From Carthagonibacter metallireducens (GTDB lineage Bacteria; Gemmatimonadota; Gemmatimonadetes; Palauibacterales; Palauibacteraceae): a stretch of DNA of 5,040 nucleotides. The DNA is taken from positions 1-5,040 of the forward strand of contig JAMJQQ010000099.1 in the NCBI GenBank assembly GCA_023554445.1, read 5' to 3'. Made by a program: the position numbers and the translations under genes. Under the pieces are notes generated by a model. The model was given only the letters and a program-made list of their open reading frames with translations. It made no database searches and had not been told where the DNA came from. How positions within the stretch are numbered: position 1 is the first letter of the stretch; each line of letters opens with the position of its first letter. Below, piece by piece: positions 1 to 5,040 of the stretch.

Positions 1-250
1 GGAGGCCGAGGCACACCAGACGATGGTGAATATCGGGCGGGTCCTGGAAGCGGCGGGCGCCGGATTCGAAGATCTTATCAAGTGTACGGTATTTCTCGAT
101 GACATCGGGGACTGGGAGGCCTTCAACGAGGTCTACCGTGCATACTTTGACGGCGAGCAGCCGGCTCGGTCGGCATTCGGAACAACGGGCCTCGCGCTCG
201 GAGCGGCAGTGGAAGTCGAGTGCATCGCAGCCCTTCCGGACGACGTCTGA
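1..250 (+). CDS. RidA/YjgF/UK114-family reactive intermediate deaminase, C-terminal part (5' end outside window)
   Basis: RidA-family proteins are small trimeric enzymes that hydrolyse reactive enamines and imines, such as 2-aminoacrylate released by PLP enzymes, in the cytoplasm. The frame is open from base 2 and shows 82 residues ending at a TGA at 248-250; a full family member is about 125-130 residues, so roughly the first third is missing. The visible part carries the family signature: the helix with VLEAAGAGFEDLIKCTVFL, then the NEVYRAYF segment, and PARSAFGTTGLALGAAVEVE, which holds the conserved substrate-carboxylate-binding Arg (visible residue 56) and the Glu of VEVECIA (visible residue 73). 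The ATG at 23 lies inside the conserved helix and is not the real start. The gene converges on the minus-strand genes and is followed by a stem-loop. The exact subfamily (true RidA or Rid1-7) cannot be set from this fragment. Confidence 0.9.
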   Translation, partial: EAEAHQTMVNIGRVLEAAGAGFEDLIKCTVFLDDIGDWEAFNEVYRAYFDGEQPARSAFGTTGLALGAAVEVECIAALPDDV

Positions 251-254
251 GCAA

Positions 255-303
255 GGTCGACCCGGTCCCGATACCGGCTGGAGTACGGGACCGGGGCCAG
301 ACC
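255..303. terminator. Stem-loop between convergent genes, probable bidirectional terminator
   Basis: CCCGGTCCCG (261-270) is the perfect inverted complement of CGGGACCGGG (286-295), a 10-bp GC-rich stem. With A271 bulged, TAC (272-274) pairs with GTA (283-285), leaving an 8-base loop. Beyond a small internal loop, GGTC (255-258) can pair with GACC (300-303). It begins 4 bases after the stop of the RidA-family gene and ends 10 bases before the stop of the convergent gene, the usual place for a shared terminator. There is no real T-tract on either side (only TTG on the minus strand), so it may act as a pause/Rho-assisted or 3'-end-protecting hairpin, not a classical intrinsic terminator. Confidence 0.6.
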
Positions 304-313
304 CTGCCCCCGT

Positions 314-1624
314 TCAAAGCACCTGCTTCAACGCCTCTGCCAGAGTCGGCGAACCGATCTCCTGGAGCTCATAGCGCACGCGCACCGAAGGCTTGTCGAA
401 ATCGATCAGCCGGGTGAGGTCGATCGGGGTCCCGATCACCACCACATCCACGTCGGCCGCACGAATCGTCTCCTCCAGTTCCGCCACCTGCTTCTCGCCG
501 TAGCCCATTGCGGGAAGGACGTCACCCGTGGTGGGATACCTGGCGTACGTATCCGCGATCGAACCCACTGCGAATGGTCTCGGATCGACGATCTTCGAGG
601 CTCCGTACCGGCGGGCTGCCACCCAGCCGGCTCCATACGCCATCTCGCCATGCGTCAGTGTCGGACCATCCTCGACGACGAGCGCCCGCTTGCCCCGTAT
701 CGACTCACCGTCCTCCACGAACAGCGGACTGGCACCTTCGATCACCAGGGCACCGGGATTCAGCTCGGCCGCGATCCGCCTGGCCAGCTCGACGCCTTCC
801 AGCGAGGCGGTGTCCACTTTGTTGATCAGGATCGCATCAGCCATGCGAACGTTGGTTTCGCCGGGGTGATAGCGGATTGCGTGATCCGGCCGGTGGGGAT
901 CCACGACCGTGATCAGGACATCGGGCACGTAGAAGGGCAGGTCGTTGTTTCCGCCATCCCAGATCACCACGTCCGCTTCCTTCTCGGCTTCGCGGAGGAT
1001 CGCCTCGTAGTCGACACCGGCGTATACGATCCGATCGGCGTCGATGTGCGGCTCGTACTCCTCGCGCTCCTCGATCGTCACTTCGTGTGTCGCCAGGTCG
1101 TCATAGGTCTCGAAGCGCTGCACCGCCTGCTTCGCGAGGTCCCCATACGGCATCGGGTGTCTGATGACCACGACCTTCTTACCGGCCGCCGTGAGCAGTT
1201 CGGCTACCCGCCTGCTGGTCTGGCTCTTTCCGGATCCCGTGCGTGCGGCGCACACGGCAACGACGGGCTTCGTGGACTCGACCATCGTCTGTCTGGCGCC
1301 GAGCAGCATGTAGGAGGCTCCGGCGGCCATCGCACGGGAGCCGAGATGCATCACGTGCTGGTGGGTGACATCGCTGTAGGCGAACACGACCACGTCCACG
1401 CCATGCTCCGCGATCAGCGCCTCCATCTCGTTCTCGGCGTGGATCGGGATGCCGTTCGGGTAGCCCTCTCCCGCGAGAACGGCGGGATAACGACGCCCCT
1501 CGATATCGGGGATCTGTGTTGCCGTGAAGGCTACGACCTCGTAGTCCCGGTTGCCGCGAAAGAAGGTGTTGAAGTTGTGGAAATCACGTCCGGCCGCGCC
1601 AAGAATGAGAACGCGCTGGGTCAT
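314..1624 (-). CDS. Cyclic 2,3-diphosphoglycerate synthetase-like P-loop protein (COG2403 'predicted GTPase' family)
   Basis: This 436-residue protein resembles the family named after archaeal cyclic 2,3-diphosphoglycerate synthetase, which uses ATP to cyclise 2,3-diphosphoglycerate. Bacterial members are usually annotated as predicted GTPases and their substrate is untested. The N-terminus has a Rossmann-like strand and glycine turn (LILGAAGRDFHNFN, about 6-19) and the family-typical block TATQIPDIEGRRYP (35-47). A Walker A loop lies at 127-134 (ARTGSGKS, Lys133), a Walker B-like strand ends in IWDGGNND (221-228), and NKVD (268-271) matches the guanine-specificity motif of GTPases. A second alpha/beta part follows, ending in DVVVIGTPIDLTRLI (393-407). 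No signal peptide or membrane segment is seen, so it is probably cytoplasmic. The ATG at 1624 has GGAGGT three bases upstream and begins directly with the conserved strand, supporting the start. It lies 57 bases after the GNAT-cNMP gene and is probably co-transcribed with it. Family assignment is firm; the reaction is inferred. Confidence 0.85.
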   Translation of the reverse strand: MTQRVLILGAAGRDFHNFNTFFRGNRDYEVVAFTATQIPDIEGRRYPAVLAGEGYPNGIPIHAENEMEALIAEHGVDVVVFAYSDVTHQHVMHLGSRAMAAGASYMLLGARQTMVESTKPVVAVCAARTGSGKSQTSRRVAELLTAAGKKVVVIRHPMPYGDLAKQAVQRFETYDDLATHEVTIEEREEYEPHIDADRIVYAGVDYEAILREAEKEADVVIWDGGNNDLPFYVPDVLITVVDPHRPDHAIRYHPGETNVRMADAILINKVDTASLEGVELARRIAAELNPGALVIEGASPLFVEDGESIRGKRALVVEDGPTLTHGEMAYGAGWVAARRYGASKIVDPRPFAVGSIADTYARYPTTGDVLPAMGYGEKQVAELEETIRAADVDVVVIGTPIDLTRLIDFDKPSVRVRYELQEIGSPTLAEALKQVL

Positions 1625-1627
1625 CAG

Positions 1628-1633
1628 ACCTCC
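1628..1633 (-). promoter_or_regulatory. Shine-Dalgarno site of the synthetase-like gene
   Basis: GGAGGT on the minus strand lies three bases before the ATG at 1624. The complementarity to the 16S tail is strong but the spacer is on the short side. It fixes the start codon, and shows that the gene is translated from its own site and not only by coupling to the upstream gene. Confidence 0.7.
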
Positions 1634-1642
1634 GTGCAGTCA

Positions 1643-1664
1643 GGATCCGCTGGTCGACGGATCC
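1643..1664. repeat. Intercistronic inverted repeat (7-bp stem, 8-base loop)
   Basis: GGATCCG (1643-1649) is the inverted complement of CGGATCC (1658-1664), with loop CTGGTCGA. It sits in the 57-base gap between the GNAT-cNMP gene and the synthetase-like gene. On the minus-strand transcript the hairpin ends 9 bases before the GGAGGT ribosome site and is not followed by a U-tract, so termination is unlikely. A role as an RNA processing or stability element, or as a DNA operator, is possible but unproven. Confidence 0.35.
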
Positions 1665-1681
1665 CTTCGCCGGGCTGCGCG

Positions 1682-3292
1682 TCAGGCGAGATCCGTCTTC
1701 TCGAAGTTCTTCAAGTCCGCCCGTCGGAGCTTTCCTCCGAGGCCGCGAGCGAGGTTGCGATACAGTACCACTCCAATGCCGGGCCGCAAGCGTACGAGAG
1801 ACTCGAGGTCCTGCCGGGTCAGCACACCCGCCTCGACATCGCCGACCGCGATCGCGGAGGCCGAATGGTCTCCCCCCATCAGCACCGCCACTTCGCCGAG
1901 ACATTCGCCCGCCTCGACCATCCCGATCGGCATGTCGCGGCCCGCGATCCGGACCTCGACTTCGCCCGTGAGCAGCAAGTACATCTCCTCGCATCGGTCT
2001 CCCTGAGCGAAGACCTCGGTTCCCCCGGCGAACGTGACGTAGCGGAACGCGCCGGCGAGGCGTTCCAGCTGTTCCTCTTCCAGCCCCTGAAAGAGCCCGG
2101 CGCGATCGACCAGCTCTCCCAGTCGCGGCATGACTTCGCGGCGCTTGAAGGCGGCGAGCACCATGCTCGCCATGTCGCTGGTGGGAGGGATCAACATGAC
2201 CGGACCCACGTCCACCGGGACGAAGAGCCGGGCGAACTTGACGAGATCGTGCCGCTCGACATCGTGAAACGCGAGAGCGGGAGCATAGGCTACGGGGACC
2301 CAGCCCTGCTGGAGCACCGTCCGCTGCATTCGCGGCGCATGCGCGCTGACGTCGATCTCCATGTAGGCGATTTCCCACTCGTCCCGGCAGCGCCGCTCCA
2401 GTTCGGTGAGCAGAAGCCGGATCACGTCGTCGCGCAGCGAGATCAGCTCGAATATCCGTACGACCCGGTCGATGCGTTCCAGGGTGAACCCGATGGCCCC
2501 GACGATGTGCCCTTCCTCTCTCGCGACCAGGTACTTCGAGTGGTGGGTGATGAGCTTGAAGTAGCCGTACTGCAGTCGCATCGGGCCGAAAACTTCCCGA
2601 TTTCGGACACGTCCCCGCTCGATTCGCATCAGTCGCGAGTAACCCTCGGTAGTCAGCTCGCTCACCGAGAATCCGTGGCCGTGTGGATAGGCACTCGACT
2701 CGTCGTCCACGATCACGTCCGGATCGAGGCCGCAATTCTCCAGTGCGGTGCAGGCGAGCTGATAGACTTCGGGCACGATGCGCGGGTTGTTACGACGAAG
2801 TTCCAGCGCACGGCCGAACAGCCGCACGAGGAATCCCATGCTCTCCCGGGTGGTGCCGAACACGAACTTCTGGGGGAGGAATCCGACGGGAGCGAATCCC
2901 TGCTTCTGCGCGATCGCCTGGGTGAACGGGTGCGTCACCCGCGCTTCGATCACTCCTACGTGCAGCCGGTCACTGACCGACTCGAGCCGCCGGCTCAGCA
3001 GCCGGGTGCCGATACCGCGCCTGCGGTAGTCGGGATGCACGGCCAGACGACCGAATTCACCGACCAGGTCGGTGTACGCCCCGACCTCCAGGATCACCGA
3101 TGCGGTGCCCACGACCCGGCCGGTGTCGGTGTCCTCGGCGACCAGCATCAGCGTCTCGTCGCTGTACACAAGCTTCTTGATCTCGTACTCGTCGTAATAC
3201 TGAGGGTAGGCGTATTCCTCGCCGTAGGTGGCCCGGTAGATCTCTACGAGCCCGGGAGTGTCGGCGTCTTTCGCCTCGCGGATCGCGATCAT
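1682..3292 (-). CDS. GNAT acetyltransferase with second GNAT-like domain and C-terminal cyclic-nucleotide-binding domain
   Basis: This 536-residue protein probably transfers an acyl group from acyl-CoA to an amine or protein lysine under control of a sensor domain; the substrate is unknown. Residues about 1-145 form a canonical GNAT fold: IREAKDADTPGLVEIYRATY at the start, then motif A LAVHPDYRRRGIGTRLL (83-99), where R90-x-x-G93-x-G95 is the acetyl-CoA pyrophosphate loop, and GF near 132. Residues about 208-345 look like a second GNAT unit (YLVAREEGHIVGAIGF, later QQGWVPV) but lack the R-x-x-G-x-G loop, so this copy is probably not catalytic. Residues about 398-525 match a CRP-type cNMP-binding domain: LFQGLEEEQLERLA, FAQGD, LLTGEVEV, then GECLGEVAVL with the conserved Glu467. 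The usual phosphate-binding Arg of the P-R-x-A motif is replaced by His476 (GDHSAS). No DNA-binding helix-turn-helix follows, so it is not a transcription factor. GAGGAG six bases before ATG 3292 supports the start. Mycobacterial cAMP-regulated Pat has the opposite domain order. Domain calls are firm; the function is inferred. Confidence 0.88.
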   Translation of the reverse strand: MIAIREAKDADTPGLVEIYRATYGEEYAYPQYYDEYEIKKLVYSDETLMLVAEDTDTGRVVGTASVILEVGAYTDLVGEFGRLAVHPDYRRRGIGTRLLSRRLESVSDRLHVGVIEARVTHPFTQAIAQKQGFAPVGFLPQKFVFGTTRESMGFLVRLFGRALELRRNNPRIVPEVYQLACTALENCGLDPDVIVDDESSAYPHGHGFSVSELTTEGYSRLMRIERGRVRNREVFGPMRLQYGYFKLITHHSKYLVAREEGHIVGAIGFTLERIDRVVRIFELISLRDDVIRLLLTELERRCRDEWEIAYMEIDVSAHAPRMQRTVLQQGWVPVAYAPALAFHDVERHDLVKFARLFVPVDVGPVMLIPPTSDMASMVLAAFKRREVMPRLGELVDRAGLFQGLEEEQLERLAGAFRYVTFAGGTEVFAQGDRCEEMYLLLTGEVEVRIAGRDMPIGMVEAGECLGEVAVLMGGDHSASAIAVGDVEAGVLTRQDLESLVRLRPGIGVVLYRNLARGLGGKLRRADLKNFEKTDLA

Positions 3293-3298
3293 CGGCTT

Positions 3299-3304
3299 CT
3301 CCTC
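3299..3304 (-). promoter_or_regulatory. Shine-Dalgarno site of the GNAT-cNMP gene
   Basis: GAGGAG on the minus strand ends six bases before the ATG at 3292, a near-ideal ribosome-binding site that decides the start codon. The protein then begins directly with the first strand of the GNAT fold (MIAIREAKDAD). Confidence 0.75.
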
Positions 3305-3316
3305 GCTGCACCTCGG

Positions 3317-3358
3317 ATCCCGGTGCTGACGGCGACCCGGGATGCCTTCTGCACCGGG
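3317..3358 (-). promoter_or_regulatory. Two mutually exclusive hairpins in the leader of the GNAT-cNMP gene
   Basis: On the minus strand, GCACCGGGAT (3326-3317) can pair with an upstream CCCGGTGC (3358-3351), giving an 8-bp stem, or with the nearer ATCCCGG (3343-3337), giving a 7-bp stem. The two stems share five bases (3319-3323) and cannot form together. The region lies between a putative -10 box (3382-3387) and the Shine-Dalgarno site, so it would be in the transcript leader. The pairings are seen in the sequence; a switching role is speculation, and short GC-rich stems arise easily by chance in such DNA. Confidence 0.25.
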
Positions 3359-3381
3359 GGAAGATGCAGCAGACGGAGAGC

Positions 3382-3387
3382 AATATA
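3382..3387 (-). promoter_or_regulatory. Candidate -10 box upstream of the GNAT-cNMP gene
   Basis: The minus strand reads TATATT, five of six matches to TATAAT, in an AT-rich island within a strongly GC-rich gap between the rhomboid stop and the GNAT-cNMP start. No good -35 box is found at 16-18 bases; that position reads ACTCGC or nearby and overlaps the rhomboid stop codon. If used, it would give a leader of roughly 80 bases containing the alternative hairpins. A promoter here would make the GNAT-cNMP gene the first gene of a unit that includes the synthetase-like gene. Confidence 0.35.
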
Positions 3388-3409
3388 GGGAATCCGGCCT
3401 GGTGGCGAG

Positions 3410-4210
3410 TCAGTCCAGCGGTGCGAACCGTTCCAGAAAGGCCCGCTCTCGATCGCTCAGCGCCCCGGTTCCGCCGGTGCTGAGCTTGTGCATGATCTCA
3501 TCGTAGGTTTCACGATTCACCGGGTGAAGCGACTCACGGTCGATTCGTGCCCAGCGTTGAACGGCTTCACGATCGTAAAGCCAGCCCTTTTTCTCGGCGG
3601 GCTCGGCCTGCTTCCTGAACTTCGCGGCCCCGGTGTTCTTTTCCTGCCAGCGCATGAACAGCCAGCCGCCGACGAAGCCTCCCAGATGCGCATGGTGCGC
3701 GATGTTGTCGGTCGGCACGTGCAGACCCTCGAATCCGAAGACGGATGCGATCAGCGGCAGCGTACCGATGATTGCCCAGGCGGCGAGGAAAATCATCATC
3801 CATCGTGCCTGAACCGGCAGCACGCCCCAGATGTAGATCCTGTCCGTGGGCCAGATCCCGGCGTAGGCGATCATCAACCCGTAGATCGCGCCCGATGCCC
3901 CTACGACCAGCGCGTGCGGCGTCAGTCCGGAGAACAGGGCGGCGGTGAGCCCGCTGGCGAAATAGAGTCCGAGGAACTTCCTGCTGCCAAGGGTCGCTTC
4001 CAGGCGCGGGCCGAAGAAGAACAGGACGATCATATTGAACAGGATGTGCCAGAAGTCGCCGTGCAGGAACATGTACGTGACGGGCGTCCAGGGACGCGAG
4101 AGCACATCGGCCGGGATGAGCAGGAGGTTCGCGAACAGAGCGCTCGTGCGCGGAATGAGCAGGTAAGCCGCGAAGTTCGCGAACAGGAGTCTCAGTACCC
4201 AGGGTGTCAT
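3410..4210 (-). CDS. Rhomboid-family intramembrane serine protease with DUF6576-like C-terminal tail
   Basis: Rhomboids cleave transmembrane substrates inside the membrane with a Ser-His dyad. This 266-residue protein shows six membrane segments at about 4-20, 53-67, 79-96, 100-120, 137-158 and 171-188. The segment HGDFWHILFNM (50-60) supplies the conserved His55 and Asn59 of the oxyanion region; GASG (104-107) holds the catalytic Ser106; AHLGGFVGG (174-182) holds the catalytic His175. All key residues are present, so it should be active. A hydrophilic tail of about 75 residues follows helix 6, with TYDEIMHKLSTGGTGALSDRERAFLERF (235-262) matching the DUF6576-type tail of many bacterial rhomboids; it is presumably cytoplasmic. 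The ATG at 4210 gives a natural N-terminus (MTPWVLRLLFANFAAYLL) but has no Shine-Dalgarno sequence. Upstream the frame stays open without an ATG, GTG or TTG back to the previous gene, so this start is the best available. The substrate is unknown, and neighbours give no strong hint. Confidence 0.93.
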   Translation of the reverse strand: MTPWVLRLLFANFAAYLLIPRTSALFANLLLIPADVLSRPWTPVTYMFLHGDFWHILFNMIVLFFFGPRLEATLGSRKFLGLYFASGLTAALFSGLTPHALVVGASGAIYGLMIAYAGIWPTDRIYIWGVLPVQARWMMIFLAAWAIIGTLPLIASVFGFEGLHVPTDNIAHHAHLGGFVGGWLFMRWQEKNTGAAKFRKQAEPAEKKGWLYDREAVQRWARIDRESLHPVNRETYDEIMHKLSTGGTGALSDRERAFLERFAPLD

Positions 4211-4322
4211 GGCAGGAACAGGGTAGAGGCGCGGCGCACTGGCCGCCAGTACGGGACAGCCCTCCCGCGAATCTCGAGACCGATCGCGCTCGATCTGAGG
4301 GCGAGGCCCGCCCCGCAGAGGC
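4211..4322. other. Intergenic gap with several short dyads, no clear promoter
   Basis: This 112-base GC-rich gap separates the DUF5916-like stop from the rhomboid start. It holds a 13-base palindrome, ACTGGC-C-GCCAGT (4238-4250), ending 28 bases before the rhomboid ATG; a GATCG/CGATC stem with tetraloop CGCT (4282-4295); a GGGCG/CGCCC stem (4299-4313); and a 7-bp repeat ATCTGAG/CTCAGAT (4293-4299 and 4322-4328) spanning the upstream stop codon. Any of the last three could help end the upstream transcript, but none has a T-tract. No convincing -35/-10 pair is visible; the nearest is TACCCT on the minus strand (4225-4220), nine bases before the ATG. Confidence 0.3.
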
Positions 4323-5040
4323 TCAGATGGGAAGCCAGTAGGTGAGCTTCAGCGCGAAGAACGAGTCGCCCGGCGAGGTGATCGCGTCACCCCAGTCTGA
4401 AAGTCCCGCACCGCCGGGGTCGGTGACCGACTCGAAGTCGCCCTGATTCTGCTGCCAGATGAGGAAGAGCGTACTGCCCGGCCGCCACTCCCAGCGCAGT
4501 ACCAGGTTGGTTCGGAAGGAAAGAGACGAGAAGTCACCCCGCTCGAAGCTGAAGACGTCGTCGCCATCGGTGACGGTGATTTCCCGCGGAGCCTCCCCCT
4601 CGCTCTCGGTAATCGTCGTGCCGTCGGTCCCGTAATAGCGTAGATCGAGGCTTCGCGGCTCGGGAAGTTCTCCGTACTCAGAGTAGGTTCCGGTCGCGGC
4701 GAAAGGCTCCGCATACCCTTCGAGACTGAGGTCGGGTGTGAAGCCGTAGGACAGCCTCAGCTGGGCGGAGAGTGTCGAGCGGTCGATCCGACCGAACACG
4801 TAGCGCTTCCCGAACGTCGCCTCGGGACCATCATCGATCGTGTCGACGTACTGGCGAGCGTCCGAGGAACGCTCATACCTCGGGAAAAGGCCGATCTGCC
4901 AGTTTCCCGCCGGCTTCGATTCGATCCCGCCGCCCAGATTCCAGAACCAGCCATCCTGCTCGTCGAGGCGGAAAAAGCCGAATACGTGATAGCCGGTTCG
5001 ACGGCTGAAGTCGCTGTTGACGTTCGCGCTCATGCCCCAC
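4323..5040 (-). CDS. DUF5916-like outer-membrane beta-barrel protein, C-terminal part (5' end outside window)
   Basis: The frame is open through the window edge, giving 238 visible residues plus one partial codon. The ATG at 5033 is very likely internal, because DUF5916 proteins are typically several hundred residues long with an N-terminal carbohydrate-binding-like domain before the barrel; the residues before it (Trp-Gly) continue the same frame. Counting from that Met, family-typical blocks are DARQYVDTIDD (58-68), ATFGKRYVFGRIDRSTLSAQLRL (72-94), YGFTPDLSLEGYAEPFAATG (96-115), FRTNLVLRWEWRPGSTLFLIWQQ (173-195), and the terminal strand FFALKLTYWLPI (225-236). Alternating hydrophobic and polar residues with many aromatics fit outer-membrane beta-strands. 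The role is unknown; it is probably surface-exposed and perhaps related to glycan or protein handling. It is on the same strand as the rhomboid gene, 112 bases upstream of it, and may be a separate transcription unit. Confidence 0.8.
   Translation of the reverse strand, partial: WGMSANVNSDFSRRTGYHVFGFFRLDEQDGWFWNLGGGIESKPAGNWQIGLFPRYERSSDARQYVDTIDDGPEATFGKRYVFGRIDRSTLSAQLRLSYGFTPDLSLEGYAEPFAATGTYSEYGELPEPRSLDLRYYGTDGTTITESEGEAPREITVTDGDDVFSFERGDFSSLSFRTNLVLRWEWRPGSTLFLIWQQNQGDFESVTDPGGAGLSDWGDAITSPGDSFFALKLTYWLPI

Noticed and set aside
1643..1664. The GGATCC-containing inverted repeat as a transposon end or attachment site
   Set aside because: It is only 7 bp per arm, has no target-site duplication or transposase or integrase nearby, and lies in a tight intercistronic gap.
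1682..2100. Reading the cNMP domain as part of a CRP/FNR transcription regulator
   Set aside because: Only about ten residues follow the domain's last helix, leaving no room for a helix-turn-helix, and the domain is fused behind acetyltransferase modules.
1584..2735. A 383-codon minus-strand frame overlapping the GNAT-cNMP gene in another frame
   Set aside because: The product is arginine- and glycine-rich, low in complexity and without domains, and it overlaps the conserved GNAT-like and cNMP modules. It is a frame-shifted shadow of the real gene.
650..3388. A 912-codon open frame on the plus strand, antisense to the synthetase-like and GNAT-cNMP genes
   Set aside because: It lies opposite two genes with clear conserved domains and good ribosome sites. 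Its translation is rich in Arg, His, Asp and Gly without any recognisable domain, and it runs across the gap and into the upstream leader. Long antisense frames of this kind are common in GC-rich DNA because stop codons are rare there.
3488..4345. A 285-codon plus-strand frame antisense to the rhomboid gene
   Set aside because: The minus strand has all rhomboid catalytic motifs. The antisense translation is strongly polar (Arg, Glu, Gln) with no domain, and it extends through the intergenic gap.
4323..5033. Treating the ATG at 5033 as the true start of a complete 236-residue protein
   Set aside because: The frame remains open to the window edge, no Shine-Dalgarno sequence can be seen in the seven bases before it, and the matching family is much longer with the barrel at the C-terminus.

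Overview
The window is a GC-rich bacterial chromosome segment carrying five protein-coding genes, two of them cut by the window edges. Four genes lie on the minus strand and one partial gene on the plus strand. No tRNA, rRNA, CRISPR array, insertion sequence or prophage gene was found. The gene mix suggests a Gemmatimonadota-like or related Gram-negative environmental bacterium: the C-terminal barrel of a DUF5916-type outer-membrane protein, a rhomboid protease with a DUF6576-like tail, and a bacterial homologue of cyclic 2,3-diphosphoglycerate synthetase. This placement is inference, not proven by a marker gene.

Layout from left to right. Bases 1-250 (+) are the C-terminal end of a RidA/YjgF-family enamine/imine deaminase. 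A strong stem-loop (255-303) separates it from the convergent minus-strand genes. Bases 314-1624 (-) encode a P-loop protein of the cyclic 2,3-diphosphoglycerate synthetase/COG2403 'predicted GTPase' family. Bases 1682-3292 (-) encode a three-module protein: an N-terminal GNAT acetyltransferase, a second degenerate GNAT-like domain and a C-terminal cyclic-nucleotide-binding domain. Bases 3410-4210 (-) encode a six-helix rhomboid serine protease. Bases 4323-5040 (-) are the C-terminal part of a DUF5916-like protein whose 5' end lies beyond the window.

The minus-strand genes are transcribed right to left. The GNAT-cNMP gene and the synthetase gene are only 57 bases apart, and the second has its own Shine-Dalgarno sequence, so they are probably co-transcribed. 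The rhomboid and DUF5916 genes are separated from their neighbours by 112-117 bases and may be independent units. An AT-rich -10-like box in the gap before the GNAT-cNMP gene suggests that its transcription starts there.

The most interesting item is the putative pair of a cyclic-nucleotide-sensing acetyltransferase and a P-loop metabolic enzyme. The sensor domain has His where the family usually has the phosphate-binding Arg. I found no clear evidence of a wholly new system; the remaining observations are small regulatory structures of modest weight.
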